From: Gordonia spumicola | GTDB lineage: Bacteria; Actinomycetota; Actinomycetes; Mycobacteriales; Mycobacteriaceae | Reading direction: 5' to 3' | DNA length: 64,000 nt | Assembly (NCBI RefSeq): GCF_009932475.1 | Contig: NZ_BJOV01000003.1 | Coordinates: 744,001-808,000 of the forward strand | In this document: one piece after another, positions 9,519-17,463 of the stretch | Layout: each line of letters starts with the position of its first letter | Position numbering within the stretch: position 1 is the stretch's first letter | Made by a program: the position numbers and the translations under genes | The notes under the pieces: generated by a model | The model's input: only the letters and a program-made list of their open reading frames with translations | What the model was told of the DNA's origin: nothing | The model's database searches: none

Positions 9519-9737
9519 TGCGCGATCCCACCTTTCACAAACCCATCGACACGAGTCGAGGCTCGACCCGCGCATAAGATCTCCGACGGAGCGTCACCCT
9601 GCATTTGGTCGCATTGTGGGGTAGCTCACGTCAATCACCCTATTGAGACGCCCATCGCAACGCAAGTCGGGGGTCCCCAAGCAGTGGCGACCGGGATCCG
9701 ATGCAGGTCGCTACCCGGGAGACGGCGCGGGTCCACG

Positions 9738-9750
9738 TATCCTGGCGTCC
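9738..9750 (+). promoter_or_regulatory. Putative -10 box for leaderless ponA2 transcript
   Basis: TATCCT at 9738-9743 ends seven bases before the GTG of ponA2, and no Shine-Dalgarno sequence is present. This arrangement fits a leaderless mRNA starting at the GTG. Confidence 0.4.
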
Positions 9751-12222
9751 GTGCGGAAGACATCTAACTTGGCCGGCCTCGCCGTGGCATGCGTCATGGC
9801 GGGCGTCCTGGTCGCGGGCCTGCTGTTCCCGATCGTCGGCGGACTCGGGGTCCTGACCAACCGGGCCGCAGCGACGATGGAGAACAGTTCGTCCGAGCTG
9901 CTGAGCGGGACGCTGCCGGAGGTCACCACGGTGACCGACTCCACCGGCAAGCCGATCGCCCAGCTCTTCGATCAGTACCGCTACCAGGTGGGATACAACG
10001 ACATCTCGCAGGACATGATCCGCGCGATCATCTCCATCGAGGACCGCCGATTCCTGGAGCACGACGGCGTCGACTGGCGCGGCACCATCCGTGCGGCGCT
10101 GAAGAATTCGGCGTCGGGCGACGTCCAGCAGGGCGCGTCGACGCTCGATCAGCAGTACATCAAGAACTACCAACTGCTCGTCCTCGCCCGCACCGAGGCC
10201 GAACGTCAGGCCGCGATCGAGACCACCCCGGCCCGCAAGCTCCGGGAGGTCCGCATGGCGCTGACCCTCGAGCAGACCCTGATCGACCAGGCGAAACGCG
10301 ACCGCGGGCTGGACGACGCCGCCGCCAAGCAGGACGCGAAGAAGCAGATCATCACCCGTTATCTGAACGTCGTCCCGTTCGGCAACAACGCCTACGGCAT
10401 CGAGGCCGCGGCGCAGACGTACTTCGGCCACTCGGCGAAGGAACTGACGGTCGAGCAGGCCGCGATGCTCGCCGGCATGGTGCAGTCGAGTTCCGGCCTG
10501 AACCCGTACACGGACCCGAAGGCCGCGACGGCGCGTCGAAATCTGGTGCTCGACACCATGATCGACAACTTCCCCGAACGGAAGGCCGAGTTGACGGCGG
10601 CCAAGGAAAAGCCGCTCGGCGTCCTGCCCGAGCCGCGCACTCCGGTGCAGGGCTGCATCGCCGCCGACGATGCGGGCTTCTTCTGCGACTACGTGCTGCA
10701 GTACCTGGCCGACAACGGCATCTCCCGCCAGCAGGTGATGCGCGGCGGATACCTGATCCGCACCACTCTCGACCCGACCGTCCAGGCGTCGACCCTGCGT
10801 GCCGCACAGGCGCAGGCCGACCCGCGCACCGACGGCATCGCAAACGTGATGAGCGTCGTCCGACCCGGCAAGCAGTCGCACGACGTCGTGTCGATGGTCT
10901 CGAGCCGCGACTACGGCCTCGACGCGAAGAAGGACCAGACCGTCCAGCCCCAGCCGTTCTCGATGGTCGGCGACGGAGCCGGTTCGGTGTTCAAGATCTT
11001 CACCGTCGCCGCGGCGATGGAGAAGGGCCTCGGCACCAGCGCGATGCTGCAGGTCCCGTCGAGCATCGCGGTGTACGGCATGGGCAACAGCAACGGGGCC
11101 AACGGGTGCCCGGCGAACGCGTACTGCGTGAAGAACGCCGGCGCGTACGCCGCCCAGATGTCGGTCACGCAGGCCCTCGCGACGTCCCCGAACACCGCGT
11201 TCGTGAATCTCCTGCAGCAGGTCGGCGTGAAGCCAGCCGTCGACATGGCCGTCCGACTCGGCATGCGCTCGTACAACCAGCCCGGCACGTCGGGCAACGG
11301 CGACCAGTCCCTTGCCGAGTACATCAAGAAGGGCAACTTCGGCTCGTTCACCCTCGGCCCGTTCGCGGTGAACGCACTCGAACTGTCGAATGTGGCCGCG
11401 ACCCTCGCGTCGGGCGGCGTGTGGTGCCCGCCGAACCCGATCGTGTCGATCCAGCAGGCCAAGCGCGACCAGTACGGCAACCGCGTGGTGGACGAGAAGG
11501 GCAATCCGGCGATGACGTCGGTGCCGTTCAACGCGCCGCAGTGCGAGCAGGTGGTCGACGCCGGCCTGGCGAACACTCTGGCGAACGCGATGGGCGACGA
11601 CGACAAGGGACCGGGCACCTCCGCGCAGGCCGCCCGCTCGACCGGCTGGAATCTTCCGTTGTCGGGCAAGACGGGGACCACCGAAGCTCACCGCTCGGCG
11701 GCGTTCCTGGGCTTCACGAACCAGATGGCGGCCGCGTCGTACGTATACAACGACGGCCCGACGCCCGCCGGGATCTGCACCTCGCCGCTGCGTCAGTGCT
11801 ACGACGGCGACGTGTACGGCGGCTACGAACCGGCCCGCACGTGGATGAACGGCATCCTGCCGGTCGCCACCAAGTTCGGTCCGGTGGCGATGCCGCCGGT
11901 CGATCCGCAGTACGTGGCCGGCAGCGATCGCGGCCGGATACCCGACGTCAGCGGTCTGCCCGTGAGTCAGGCGACGTCCCGACTGCAGGAGGCCGGGTTC
12001 AAGGTCAACGAACTCGAGGTCGACAGCGGGCGCCCCAAGGGCACCGTCGTCTTCACGGCTCCGTCCGACAGCGCGATGCCGGGCAGCACCATCGCCGTCT
12101 ACGTCAGCAACGGGCGCGGATCGTCGACGGGCCCGAGCGGACGACGGGGTTCGGGCACCACGGAGAAGACGGTCGAGGTGCCCGGTGTGGGCCCGGTGGT
12201 GATCGAGGTTCCAGACGAATGA
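9751..12222 (+). CDS. ponA2: Bifunctional class A penicillin-binding protein with PASTA domain
   Basis: This 823-aa protein polymerises and cross-links peptidoglycan. The order is an N-terminal membrane anchor (about 8-30), a glycosyltransferase-51 domain (about 70-260, with IEDRRFLEHDGVDWRG and the QGASTLDQQYIKNY stretch), then the transpeptidase (about 340-680, SxxK in GSVFKIF and the SGKTGTTEAHRSA box). A PASTA domain (about 725-790, RIPDVSGLPVSQATSRLQEA) and a Ser/Gly/Thr tail end it. It matches M. tuberculosis PonA2. GTG at 9751 was chosen because the membrane anchor begins right after it and a -10 box lies upstream. Longer frames upstream have no anchor. Confidence 0.94.
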   Translation: MRKTSNLAGLAVACVMAGVLVAGLLFPIVGGLGVLTNRAAATMENSSSELLSGTLPEVTTVTDSTGKPIAQLFDQYRYQVGYNDISQDMIRAIISIEDRRFLEHDGVDWRGTIRAALKNSASGDVQQGASTLDQQYIKNYQLLVLARTEAERQAAIETTPARKLREVRMALTLEQTLIDQAKRDRGLDDAAAKQDAKKQIITRYLNVVPFGNNAYGIEAAAQTYFGHSAKELTVEQAAMLAGMVQSSSGLNPYTDPKAATARRNLVLDTMIDNFPERKAELTAAKEKPLGVLPEPRTPVQGCIAADDAGFFCDYVLQYLADNGISRQQVMRGGYLIRTTLDPTVQASTLRAAQAQADPRTDGIANVMSVVRPGKQSHDVVSMVSSRDYGLDAKKDQTVQPQPFSMVGDGAGSVFKIFTVAAAMEKGLGTSAMLQVPSSIAVYGMGNSNGANGCPANAYCVKNAGAYAAQMSVTQALATSPNTAFVNLLQQVGVKPAVDMAVRLGMRSYNQPGTSGNGDQSLAEYIKKGNFGSFTLGPFAVNALELSNVAATLASGGVWCPPNPIVSIQQAKRDQYGNRVVDEKGNPAMTSVPFNAPQCEQVVDAGLANTLANAMGDDDKGPGTSAQAARSTGWNLPLSGKTGTTEAHRSAAFLGFTNQMAAASYVYNDGPTPAGICTSPLRQCYDGDVYGGYEPARTWMNGILPVATKFGPVAMPPVDPQYVAGSDRGRIPDVSGLPVSQATSRLQEAGFKVNELEVDSGRPKGTVVFTAPSDSAMPGSTIAVYVSNGRGSSTGPSGRRGSGTTEKTVEVPGVGPVVIEVPDE

Positions 12223-12242
12223 TCGGTGTCGGTGAGCACGCG

Positions 12243-12254
12243 TATCGTGGACGC
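12243..12254 (+). promoter_or_regulatory. Putative -10 box for leaderless metallophosphoesterase transcript
   Basis: TATCGT at 12243-12248 ends six bases before ATG 12255, and no ribosome binding site is visible. This suggests an internal promoter between ponA2 and this gene. Confidence 0.4.
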
Positions 12255-13223
12255 ATGCTCTCCGGTTCGCAATCCCCGTCCCGCGCGGCTCGTCTCGCCG
12301 CGGGAGCCGCAGGCGCCGCTGCTGCAGGCCTCGTCTACTCGACGGTGATCGAGCGCAACGCGTTCGCTCTCCGACACGTGACCGCACCGGTGCTGGAGGC
12401 CGGGTCGTCGCCGCTGCGTGTACTGCACATCAGCGACATCCACATGACGCCGCATCAGCATCTCAAGCAGGCGTGGATCTCCGAGCTCGACTCCCTCGAG
12501 CCGGATCTGGTCATCAACACCGGCGACAATCTCGCGCATCCGAGCGCGGTACCCGCCGTCGTGCAGTCGCTCGGCGGTCTCCTGTCGCGTCCCGGCCTGT
12601 TCGTGTTCGGCTCGAACGACTACTTCGGCCCCAAGCCGAAGAATCCGTTCAAGTACTTCAAGAAGGACCACAAGCGCACGCACGGCGAGCCCCTGCCGTG
12701 GCAGGACCTGCGTGCCGCGTTCACCGAACGCGGCTGGCTCGACGCGACACACGCCGTCCGCGAACTGGAAGTCGCCGGGGTCCGGATCGCGGCTGCGGGC
12801 GTCGACGACCCGCACATCGAACGCGACCGCTACGAGACCGTCGCAGGCCGCCCCAATCCCCTCGCACAGCTCCGACTCGGCCTCACCCACTCCCCCGAGC
12901 CCCGTGTGCTCGACAGTTTCGCGGAGGACGGCTACGACCTCGTCATGGCGGGCCACACGCACGGCGGGCAGCTGTGCGTGCCCGGCTACGGCGCGATCGT
13001 CACGAACTGCCACATCGACAGGTCCCGCGTGAAGGGCCTGTCGCGGTGGGGCGCGTCGATGGCGTTGCATGTGAGCGCGGGCCTCGGCACATCGCCGTAC
13101 GCTCCGGCCCGATTCAGCTGTCGCCCCGAAGCGACGCTCCTCACGCTCACCGCGGTCTCGAACGGCGGCGACGACGCCGCCGTCGACCTCACCCTGCCCA
13201 GCCTGGAAGTCGTCACCACCTGA
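12255..13223 (+). CDS. Membrane-anchored metallophosphoesterase (Rv3683-like)
   Basis: This 322-aa calcineurin-like phosphoesterase has all five metal-binding blocks: ISDIHM, NTGDNL, GSNDY, the histidine in LGLTHSP and GHTHGGQ. An alanine-rich N-terminal helix (about residues 10-32) should anchor it to the membrane. It is downstream of ponA2, as in M. tuberculosis, but has its own -10 box. YkuE/LpxH-like members act on phospholipids or nucleotides. The substrate here cannot be told from sequence. Confidence 0.85.
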   Translation: MLSGSQSPSRAARLAAGAAGAAAAGLVYSTVIERNAFALRHVTAPVLEAGSSPLRVLHISDIHMTPHQHLKQAWISELDSLEPDLVINTGDNLAHPSAVPAVVQSLGGLLSRPGLFVFGSNDYFGPKPKNPFKYFKKDHKRTHGEPLPWQDLRAAFTERGWLDATHAVRELEVAGVRIAAAGVDDPHIERDRYETVAGRPNPLAQLRLGLTHSPEPRVLDSFAEDGYDLVMAGHTHGGQLCVPGYGAIVTNCHIDRSRVKGLSRWGASMALHVSAGLGTSPYAPARFSCRPEATLLTLTAVSNGGDDAAVDLTLPSLEVVTT

Positions 13224-13263
13224 CGGCCGTCCCGGCGCCGCGGCCGGAGAACGAAGCATTCAC

Positions 13264-13299
13264 CGACGAACGAGGCACGCATGCGTGCCTCGTTCGTCG
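13264..13299. terminator. Perfect 36-bp palindrome terminator
   Basis: Positions 13264-13281 are the exact reverse complement of 13282-13299, with no unpaired loop beyond the turn. It follows the ponA2/metallophosphoesterase unit. Confidence 0.75.
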
Positions 13300-13340
13300 T
13301 CGAGACCCTCGTTCCGGTGTCCCCGATCGGAGAAACGAGT

Positions 13341-13376
13341 GAGGCCCTGACCAGGGTCTCCCCTGGTCAGGGCCTC
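13341..13376. terminator. Terminator hairpin downstream of tRNA-Pro
   Basis: A perfect 16-bp stem (13341-13356 with 13361-13376) and a TCTC loop lie 22 bases past the 3' end of the minus-strand tRNA-Pro. It probably ends that transcript. Confidence 0.75.
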
Positions 13377-13398
13377 AAACTGCTATCTCAACCTAGCG

Positions 13399-13472
<74 letters not shown>

Positions 13473-13564
13473 TGTGCAACCTGGTACAGCCTACAACGAG
13501 GGTGACTGAACTATTAAATCGGCAGGTCAACACGCCTATCGGACGGCATTTCGGCGGTTCGCGG

Positions 13565-13771
13565 TCACTCGTCGACCCAGTGCAGGATGTCCCCGGGCTG
13601 ACATTGCAGGACGCGGCAGATCGCCTCCAGCGTGGAGAAGCGGACCGCCTTGGCACGCCCGTTCTTCAGGACGGCGACGTTGGCGGGTGTGAGCCCGACC
13701 TGGTCGGCGAACTCGCCGACGCTCAGTTTGCGCTTGGCGAGCTCCACGTCGAGCCGGACGACGATCGGCAC
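13565..13771 (-). CDS. Small XRE/Cro-type transcription regulator (YozG-like)
   Basis: This 68-aa protein is a single helix-turn-helix domain: VELAKRKLSVGEFADQVGLT, then PANVAVLKNGRAKAVRFSTL and a terminal LQCQPGDILHWVDE. This form is nearly always encoded beside a DUF2975 membrane protein, as here, where its ATG lies one base after that gene's stop. The pair is likely a membrane-coupled regulatory switch in which DUF2975 controls or is controlled by the regulator. The likely binding site is the inverted repeat over the shared promoter at 14281-14305. Confidence 0.85.
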   Translation of the reverse strand: MPIVVRLDVELAKRKLSVGEFADQVGLTPANVAVLKNGRAKAVRFSTLEAICRVLQCQPGDILHWVDE

Positions 13772-13772
13772 G

Positions 13773-14261
13773 TCAGATCACCCCGTCGAGGTCCGAGCGC
13801 AAGGTGGTCGCCTGCCGCAGCAGCGACCGCATCACCAGCATGAGCAACGCGAGGACCAGACACGCGAGTCCGAGCATGGTCAGCACGATGGGCAGTCCCG
13901 GATCGTCGACCGCACCGAACAGCCCCAATGCGATGAGAAGGCCGGCCGGGACGAGCCCGGCGCCGACTGTCGCGACGATGATCGCATCGACCCAGCGGAA
14001 CGACGACTCGTCGAAGATCCGATCTCGGCGCACTCGCCCGAGGAGCACCCAGATCGACACGAGGACCACCTGCAGGCAGAGGAATTCGTAGCCGACAAGG
14101 ACGGTGCCGAGCCACCGTTCTCCGGCCGTCACGTCACCGATGCTCTCCAGGTAGCGGAACTTACCCGGGAAGGACAACGTCTGCAGGACGGTGACGCCGA
14201 CGAAGAGCAGCACAAGCGTGACGCGCAGCGGCCAGTAGGCGACCGACATGATTCGTTCCAT
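13773..14261 (-). CDS. DUF2975-family membrane protein
   Basis: This 162-aa protein has four predicted membrane segments (about 9-27, 50-70, 93-113 and 123-145). The length and hydrophobic pattern are those of DUF2975. It is the first gene of a two-gene unit with the XRE regulator. ATG at 14261 lies six bases after a -10 box, so translation is probably leaderless. Its molecular role is unknown, and the usual inference is a membrane partner for the adjacent small regulator. Confidence 0.78.
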   Translation of the reverse strand: MERIMSVAYWPLRVTLVLLFVGVTVLQTLSFPGKFRYLESIGDVTAGERWLGTVLVGYEFLCLQVVLVSIWVLLGRVRRDRIFDESSFRWVDAIIVATVGAGLVPAGLLIALGLFGAVDDPGLPIVLTMLGLACLVLALLMLVMRSLLRQATTLRSDLDGVI

Positions 14262-14305
14262 GAATCGACTATCACTCGAAATCTATCGATAGTCAATCGA
14301 TAGAT
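14262..14305 (-). promoter_or_regulatory. Promoter with overlapping operator for DUF2975-XRE genes
   Basis: On the minus strand a -35 box TTGACT (plus 14291-14296), a 17-bp spacer and a -10 box GATAGT (plus 14268-14273) end six bases before ATG 14261. A perfect 10-bp inverted repeat, ATCTATCGAT with a five-base centre (14281-14290 and 14296-14305), covers the -35 and spacer. A second repeat, GACTATC/GATAGTC (14267-14273 and 14288-14294), pairs the -10 with the operator. The geometry fits repression by the XRE protein. Confidence 0.65.
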
Positions 14306-14315
14306 CGGGGCGCCA

Positions 14316-15791
14316 CTACTGATAGGACACGAACATCGGTTGCGGCTCGACGTCGAACGTCGCCAACGGCGAGAACATCGGCCTGTCCTCCTTGTAGAAG
14401 TTCTTCCAGCCGAGCCACACGTTCGGCGGCAGTCCGGTGATGATCCGCTGCCACGTCGCGCGCTTCACCGAGGCCGTGCCATGACCGTCGGCGTGGATCA
14501 CGGTGGCGAGTTCGGGGTGCGACGTGTCGAGCCTGCTGCGATCGCCGAGCATGTCGGCGTCGAACTGGTGCAGGACGAACACCTTCTGCGGGAGATGCTC
14601 GGTGCGGACGAGGTCGGCGAGCCAGTCCGCCGTCCGATTGACCTCGTCGGGATCCACCGATCCGATCTGCGTCAGATGCACCTGCCTCGGCTTGAGCCGC
14701 CATTCCGGGTCGAGTGCGAGCCCGACATGCGGCTCCAGCAACAGGTCCCGGTACATCTTGGCCTGCGTCAGGAAGTCCATGCGCCCCGGCTGCAGGTCGA
14801 GCGTGACGTACACGCCCGCGTCGCGGGCCGCGTCGACCCACGGGCGGATGGCCGACGGGTCGATGATGTTCGTGTACTTGCCCCGATATCCGGGGTCGGA
14901 CGACGCGACCGTCACGATGATCTCGAACGTCGGCACCACCGGCACGTCGACGAGCCGTCCGTACGGCCGGGCGACGCGTTTGACGCGGCGGATGGACGCC
15001 GGGATGTCCTGCGCGCCGAGCGGTCCGAGGTCCGGACCGCCGGGAGACCCATACAACGCGACCATTCGCCTGCCGGGGAAGACGATCTGCCCGCCGCCGG
15101 GCAGTTCGGGAACAGTCCGGGCCTGCGCTATGCGGTCGGCGACGGTCTTCTCGGCGCCGAAGTCGCCGACGGTGACGATCGGGCGGTCGGGGTCGGCCTT
15201 CAACGCGGCGACAGCGGCTCCGCTCGACCGCGGATCCCCGACGGGCACCCGGACCCCGGTCGCCCCGGCAGCCTCCGCGTTGGCGGCGCCGACGTCGCCC
15301 GAATCCGCTACGAGGACGAGCGGACGACCCTGAGCCAACTCCGACGGGACGCCTGGCCGAGTCGTCTCCGACGTCGTGACCGGCAGCCGGAAGTCGGGCT
15401 GATCGGCGCCGATTCCGATCACCGACGACACGTCGAGGGCGCCGAGCGCGAATCCGACGGGGAACGTGTACGTGTCGTCGACGATGTGGAACACCGGTAT
15501 CCGGTTACGTTCGGCGACGGCGATGCCGTGCTCGAGATCGTCCTCCGACGCCGCGGACGACACCACGACGGCGCTGGGCGACGACCGGAACATCGATCGC
15601 GCCGCCTGCACCGACGCGGGGGCGGCGCGATTGTTCTCGACGACCGTCAACGACGGCAGCTCGGAAGCCGCGGCGTCGGACGGCTGTGCGGGGACGACGA
15701 TCGCCGACGACGCGGTGAGGACCGCGACGGCGACGAGGACCCCGCCCGCGAGGAGCGGACGGGTCCGGGTCGATCCCCGCCTCGGGGCCAT
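14316..15791 (-). CDS. Secreted protein of unknown function with possible barrel-type C-terminal domain
   Basis: This 491-aa protein has a signal-anchor helix at about residues 14-36, then a Ser/Ala-rich region. A middle part (about 50-230) alternates strands and helices and carries repeated GxxxPxxxxV/I elements, resembling cell-wall-binding-2 type folds. A C-terminal half follows with YVTLDLQPGRMDFLTQAKMY and LALDPEWRLKPRQVH, suggesting a TIM-barrel-like hydrolase fold. I do not recognise the family. The ATG at 15791 overlaps the stop of the upstream membrane-protein gene by four bases, so the two are coupled. Export to the cell wall is inferred from the N-terminus. Confidence 0.6.
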   Translation of the reverse strand: MAPRRGSTRTRPLLAGGVLVAVAVLTASSAIVVPAQPSDAAASELPSLTVVENNRAAPASVQAARSMFRSSPSAVVVSSAASEDDLEHGIAVAERNRIPVFHIVDDTYTFPVGFALGALDVSSVIGIGADQPDFRLPVTTSETTRPGVPSELAQGRPLVLVADSGDVGAANAEAAGATGVRVPVGDPRSSGAAVAALKADPDRPIVTVGDFGAEKTVADRIAQARTVPELPGGGQIVFPGRRMVALYGSPGGPDLGPLGAQDIPASIRRVKRVARPYGRLVDVPVVPTFEIIVTVASSDPGYRGKYTNIIDPSAIRPWVDAARDAGVYVTLDLQPGRMDFLTQAKMYRDLLLEPHVGLALDPEWRLKPRQVHLTQIGSVDPDEVNRTADWLADLVRTEHLPQKVFVLHQFDADMLGDRSRLDTSHPELATVIHADGHGTASVKRATWQRIITGLPPNVWLGWKNFYKEDRPMFSPLATFDVEPQPMFVSYQ

Positions 15792-16246
15792 CAGTCGTCC
15801 GTGTCGTCCACGTCGACGAAGGTCACGCGCGGGGTGGTCGCCGCCGCGAAGACCGCCAGGCCGACATAGGTGAGCGCGCCGAGCGCGAAGACGATCGTCA
15901 CCGCGAGCAGCACTCCCCACATGATCATCGCGACGACACCGTCACGGGAGTCGAGGACCAGGGCGCCGAAGCCCGCGAGAATCGCGCCGAGCAGCGCCCA
16001 CGCGGCACTGCGGATCTTCGGCCCCACTTCGGTGCTGTAGAACAGCCGCTTGTAGACACCCGTCTCGAACTCGTCGACGGCGGCGAGCCGCACCGGGTCG
16101 CCCGACGCGAGGTCACGCAACGTGCGTGCCAGTTCGGCGTCGCGCAGCAACGACGCGGACTCCCGCTGTCGGTATGCCACGAAAGCGATTGTCGCGATCG
16201 TCGTCGCGAGAAGTCCGATGCCAGTTGCAAATGCCCACGTGTTCAC
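15791..16246 (-). CDS. Small membrane protein of unknown function
   Basis: This 151-aa protein has three membrane segments (about 5-24, 80-98 and 106-135) and a charged cytoplasmic stretch (25-75) rich in Arg/Glu. No family is recognised. It is translationally coupled (ATGA) to the secreted protein downstream and probably assists that product or shares its process. Confidence 0.6.
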   Translation of the reverse strand: MNTWAFATGIGLLATTIATIAFVAYRQRESASLLRDAELARTLRDLASGDPVRLAAVDEFETGVYKRLFYSTEVGPKIRSAAWALLGAILAGFGALVLDSRDGVVAMIMWGVLLAVTIVFALGALTYVGLAVFAAATTPRVTFVDVDDTDD

Positions 16247-16302
16247 AAGCGATCACGCTACCGGCCCGAGGGCGCGACGCGCGTCACACCCTCGGACGGA
16301 CG

Positions 16303-16734
16303 TCACACGCGCGACGTGACGGTGCTCACGATGTTGCCGCGGGTGGCCTTGGAGTAGGGGCAGAATCCGTGGGCCGCGAGGGCGATCTCGTTCGCCTGTG
16401 CGGTCTCGGCTCCGGGCAGGTAGACGTCGATGTCCGCGGTGAGACCGAAGCCGCCGTCGACGTCGTCCTTGCCGATGCCGACGGTCACGCGGACCTCCGT
16501 GCCCTCGGGCACGGCGACTCCCGCGTTCTTGGCGACGAGACGGAGTGCTCCCATGAAACACGCCGCCCAGCCCGCGGAGAACAGCTCCTCCGGGTTGCTG
16601 CCGTCGCCACTGCCGCCCATCTCGACCGGCGGGGCGAGAGTCAGGTCGATACGACCCGAATCGGAGACGACCTCACCGTCGCGGCCGCCGCCACGGGAAG
16701 TCGACGAAACTCGGTACACGGGGGTCACTGTCAT
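16303..16734 (-). CDS. ohr: Organic hydroperoxide resistance protein (Ohr/OsmC family)
   Basis: This 143-aa thiol peroxidase has the two active-site cysteines Cys59 (SAGWAACFMGAL) and Cys125 (HGFCPYSKATRGN), the conserved Arg in GGGRDGEVVS and the Glu in NPEELFSAG. The spacing and the FCPYSKATR motif are those of Ohr rather than OsmC. It reduces organic hydroperoxides using dihydrolipoamide-type reductants. It lies alone, and no OhrR regulator is next to it. Confidence 0.92.
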   Translation of the reverse strand: MTVTPVYRVSSTSRGGGRDGEVVSDSGRIDLTLAPPVEMGGSGDGSNPEELFSAGWAACFMGALRLVAKNAGVAVPEGTEVRVTVGIGKDDVDGGFGLTADIDVYLPGAETAQANEIALAAHGFCPYSKATRGNIVSTVTSRV

Positions 16735-16788
16735 CTTGTCTCCTCAGTTCGTTCGCCGCACACGGGCGCGCACGGGCCGTAACCCAAC

Positions 16789-17439
16789 CTACCCGCCCTT
16801 CGCGACGCGCATGGGCCGCACGCGCATCGACGCCGGGAGCCACTGGCCGACGCTGCGACGCATCGTCATGAGGATCGAACCGATGAGGAACGCGAACTGC
16901 ACCCACGCCGTGGCCCACACCCACCGCGGCGACCCGTCGTAGTTGAAGAGCAGGTCGGCGCACACCGGGACGAACAGCAGCAGGACGACGACCGTGGACA
17001 TGTACACGTTCCGCAGGTTGCGGCTGTGCTTGCTCGCGATCCCGACGAGCATCGGCCACGTCAACGCCATCAGCACCGGGATCCCGATGAGGAATGCCGT
17101 CGGCCAGAACGACGCCAACGACCGCGCCTTCTCGTCGGGGTCGACGTCGGGGACCCGCTCCATCCCGGGCCGGAGCCGCTCGGCGAGCATCGACGTGATG
17201 TGGTCGAGGTTGGCGAACCCGTAGACCACCCACACGAGGCAGGCGACGCCCGCGATGAGCCAGGCGATGCGCGCGTCGCGGATCAGGGCGCGAGGCGGCT
17301 CACCCGGGTCGACCGGCCGCGACGGATAGCGGTCACGCTGGTCGGCGTCCTTGGACTTGCGGGCGATCTCCGCCATGTCCTCGGCGTCGAGTTCGGCTTG
17401 CGTCGGAATGCGATCCGGCTCGCCGTCGGGCTCTGTCAT
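16789..17439 (-). CDS. Four-helix membrane protein of unknown function
   Basis: This 216-aa protein has a hydrophilic acidic N-terminus (1-50) and four membrane segments (about 55-77, 112-132, 146-165 and 172-193). A basic C-terminal tail follows (RRSVGQWLPASMRVRPMRV). The topology resembles small actinobacterial integral proteins without a known role. ATG at 17439 gives the full acidic N-terminus. No operon partner is obvious. Confidence 0.6.
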   Translation of the reverse strand: MTEPDGEPDRIPTQAELDAEDMAEIARKSKDADQRDRYPSRPVDPGEPPRALIRDARIAWLIAGVACLVWVVYGFANLDHITSMLAERLRPGMERVPDVDPDEKARSLASFWPTAFLIGIPVLMALTWPMLVGIASKHSRNLRNVYMSTVVVLLLFVPVCADLLFNYDGSPRWVWATAWVQFAFLIGSILMTMRRSVGQWLPASMRVRPMRVAKGG

Positions 17440-17463
17440 GGATCGATCGTCGCACAGACCGCG

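Noticed and set aside
9640..12387. 915-codon open frame antisense to ponA2
   Set aside because: It is a high-GC shadow of ponA2. The product is Arg/His-rich with no domain, while the sense frame is a clear PonA2.
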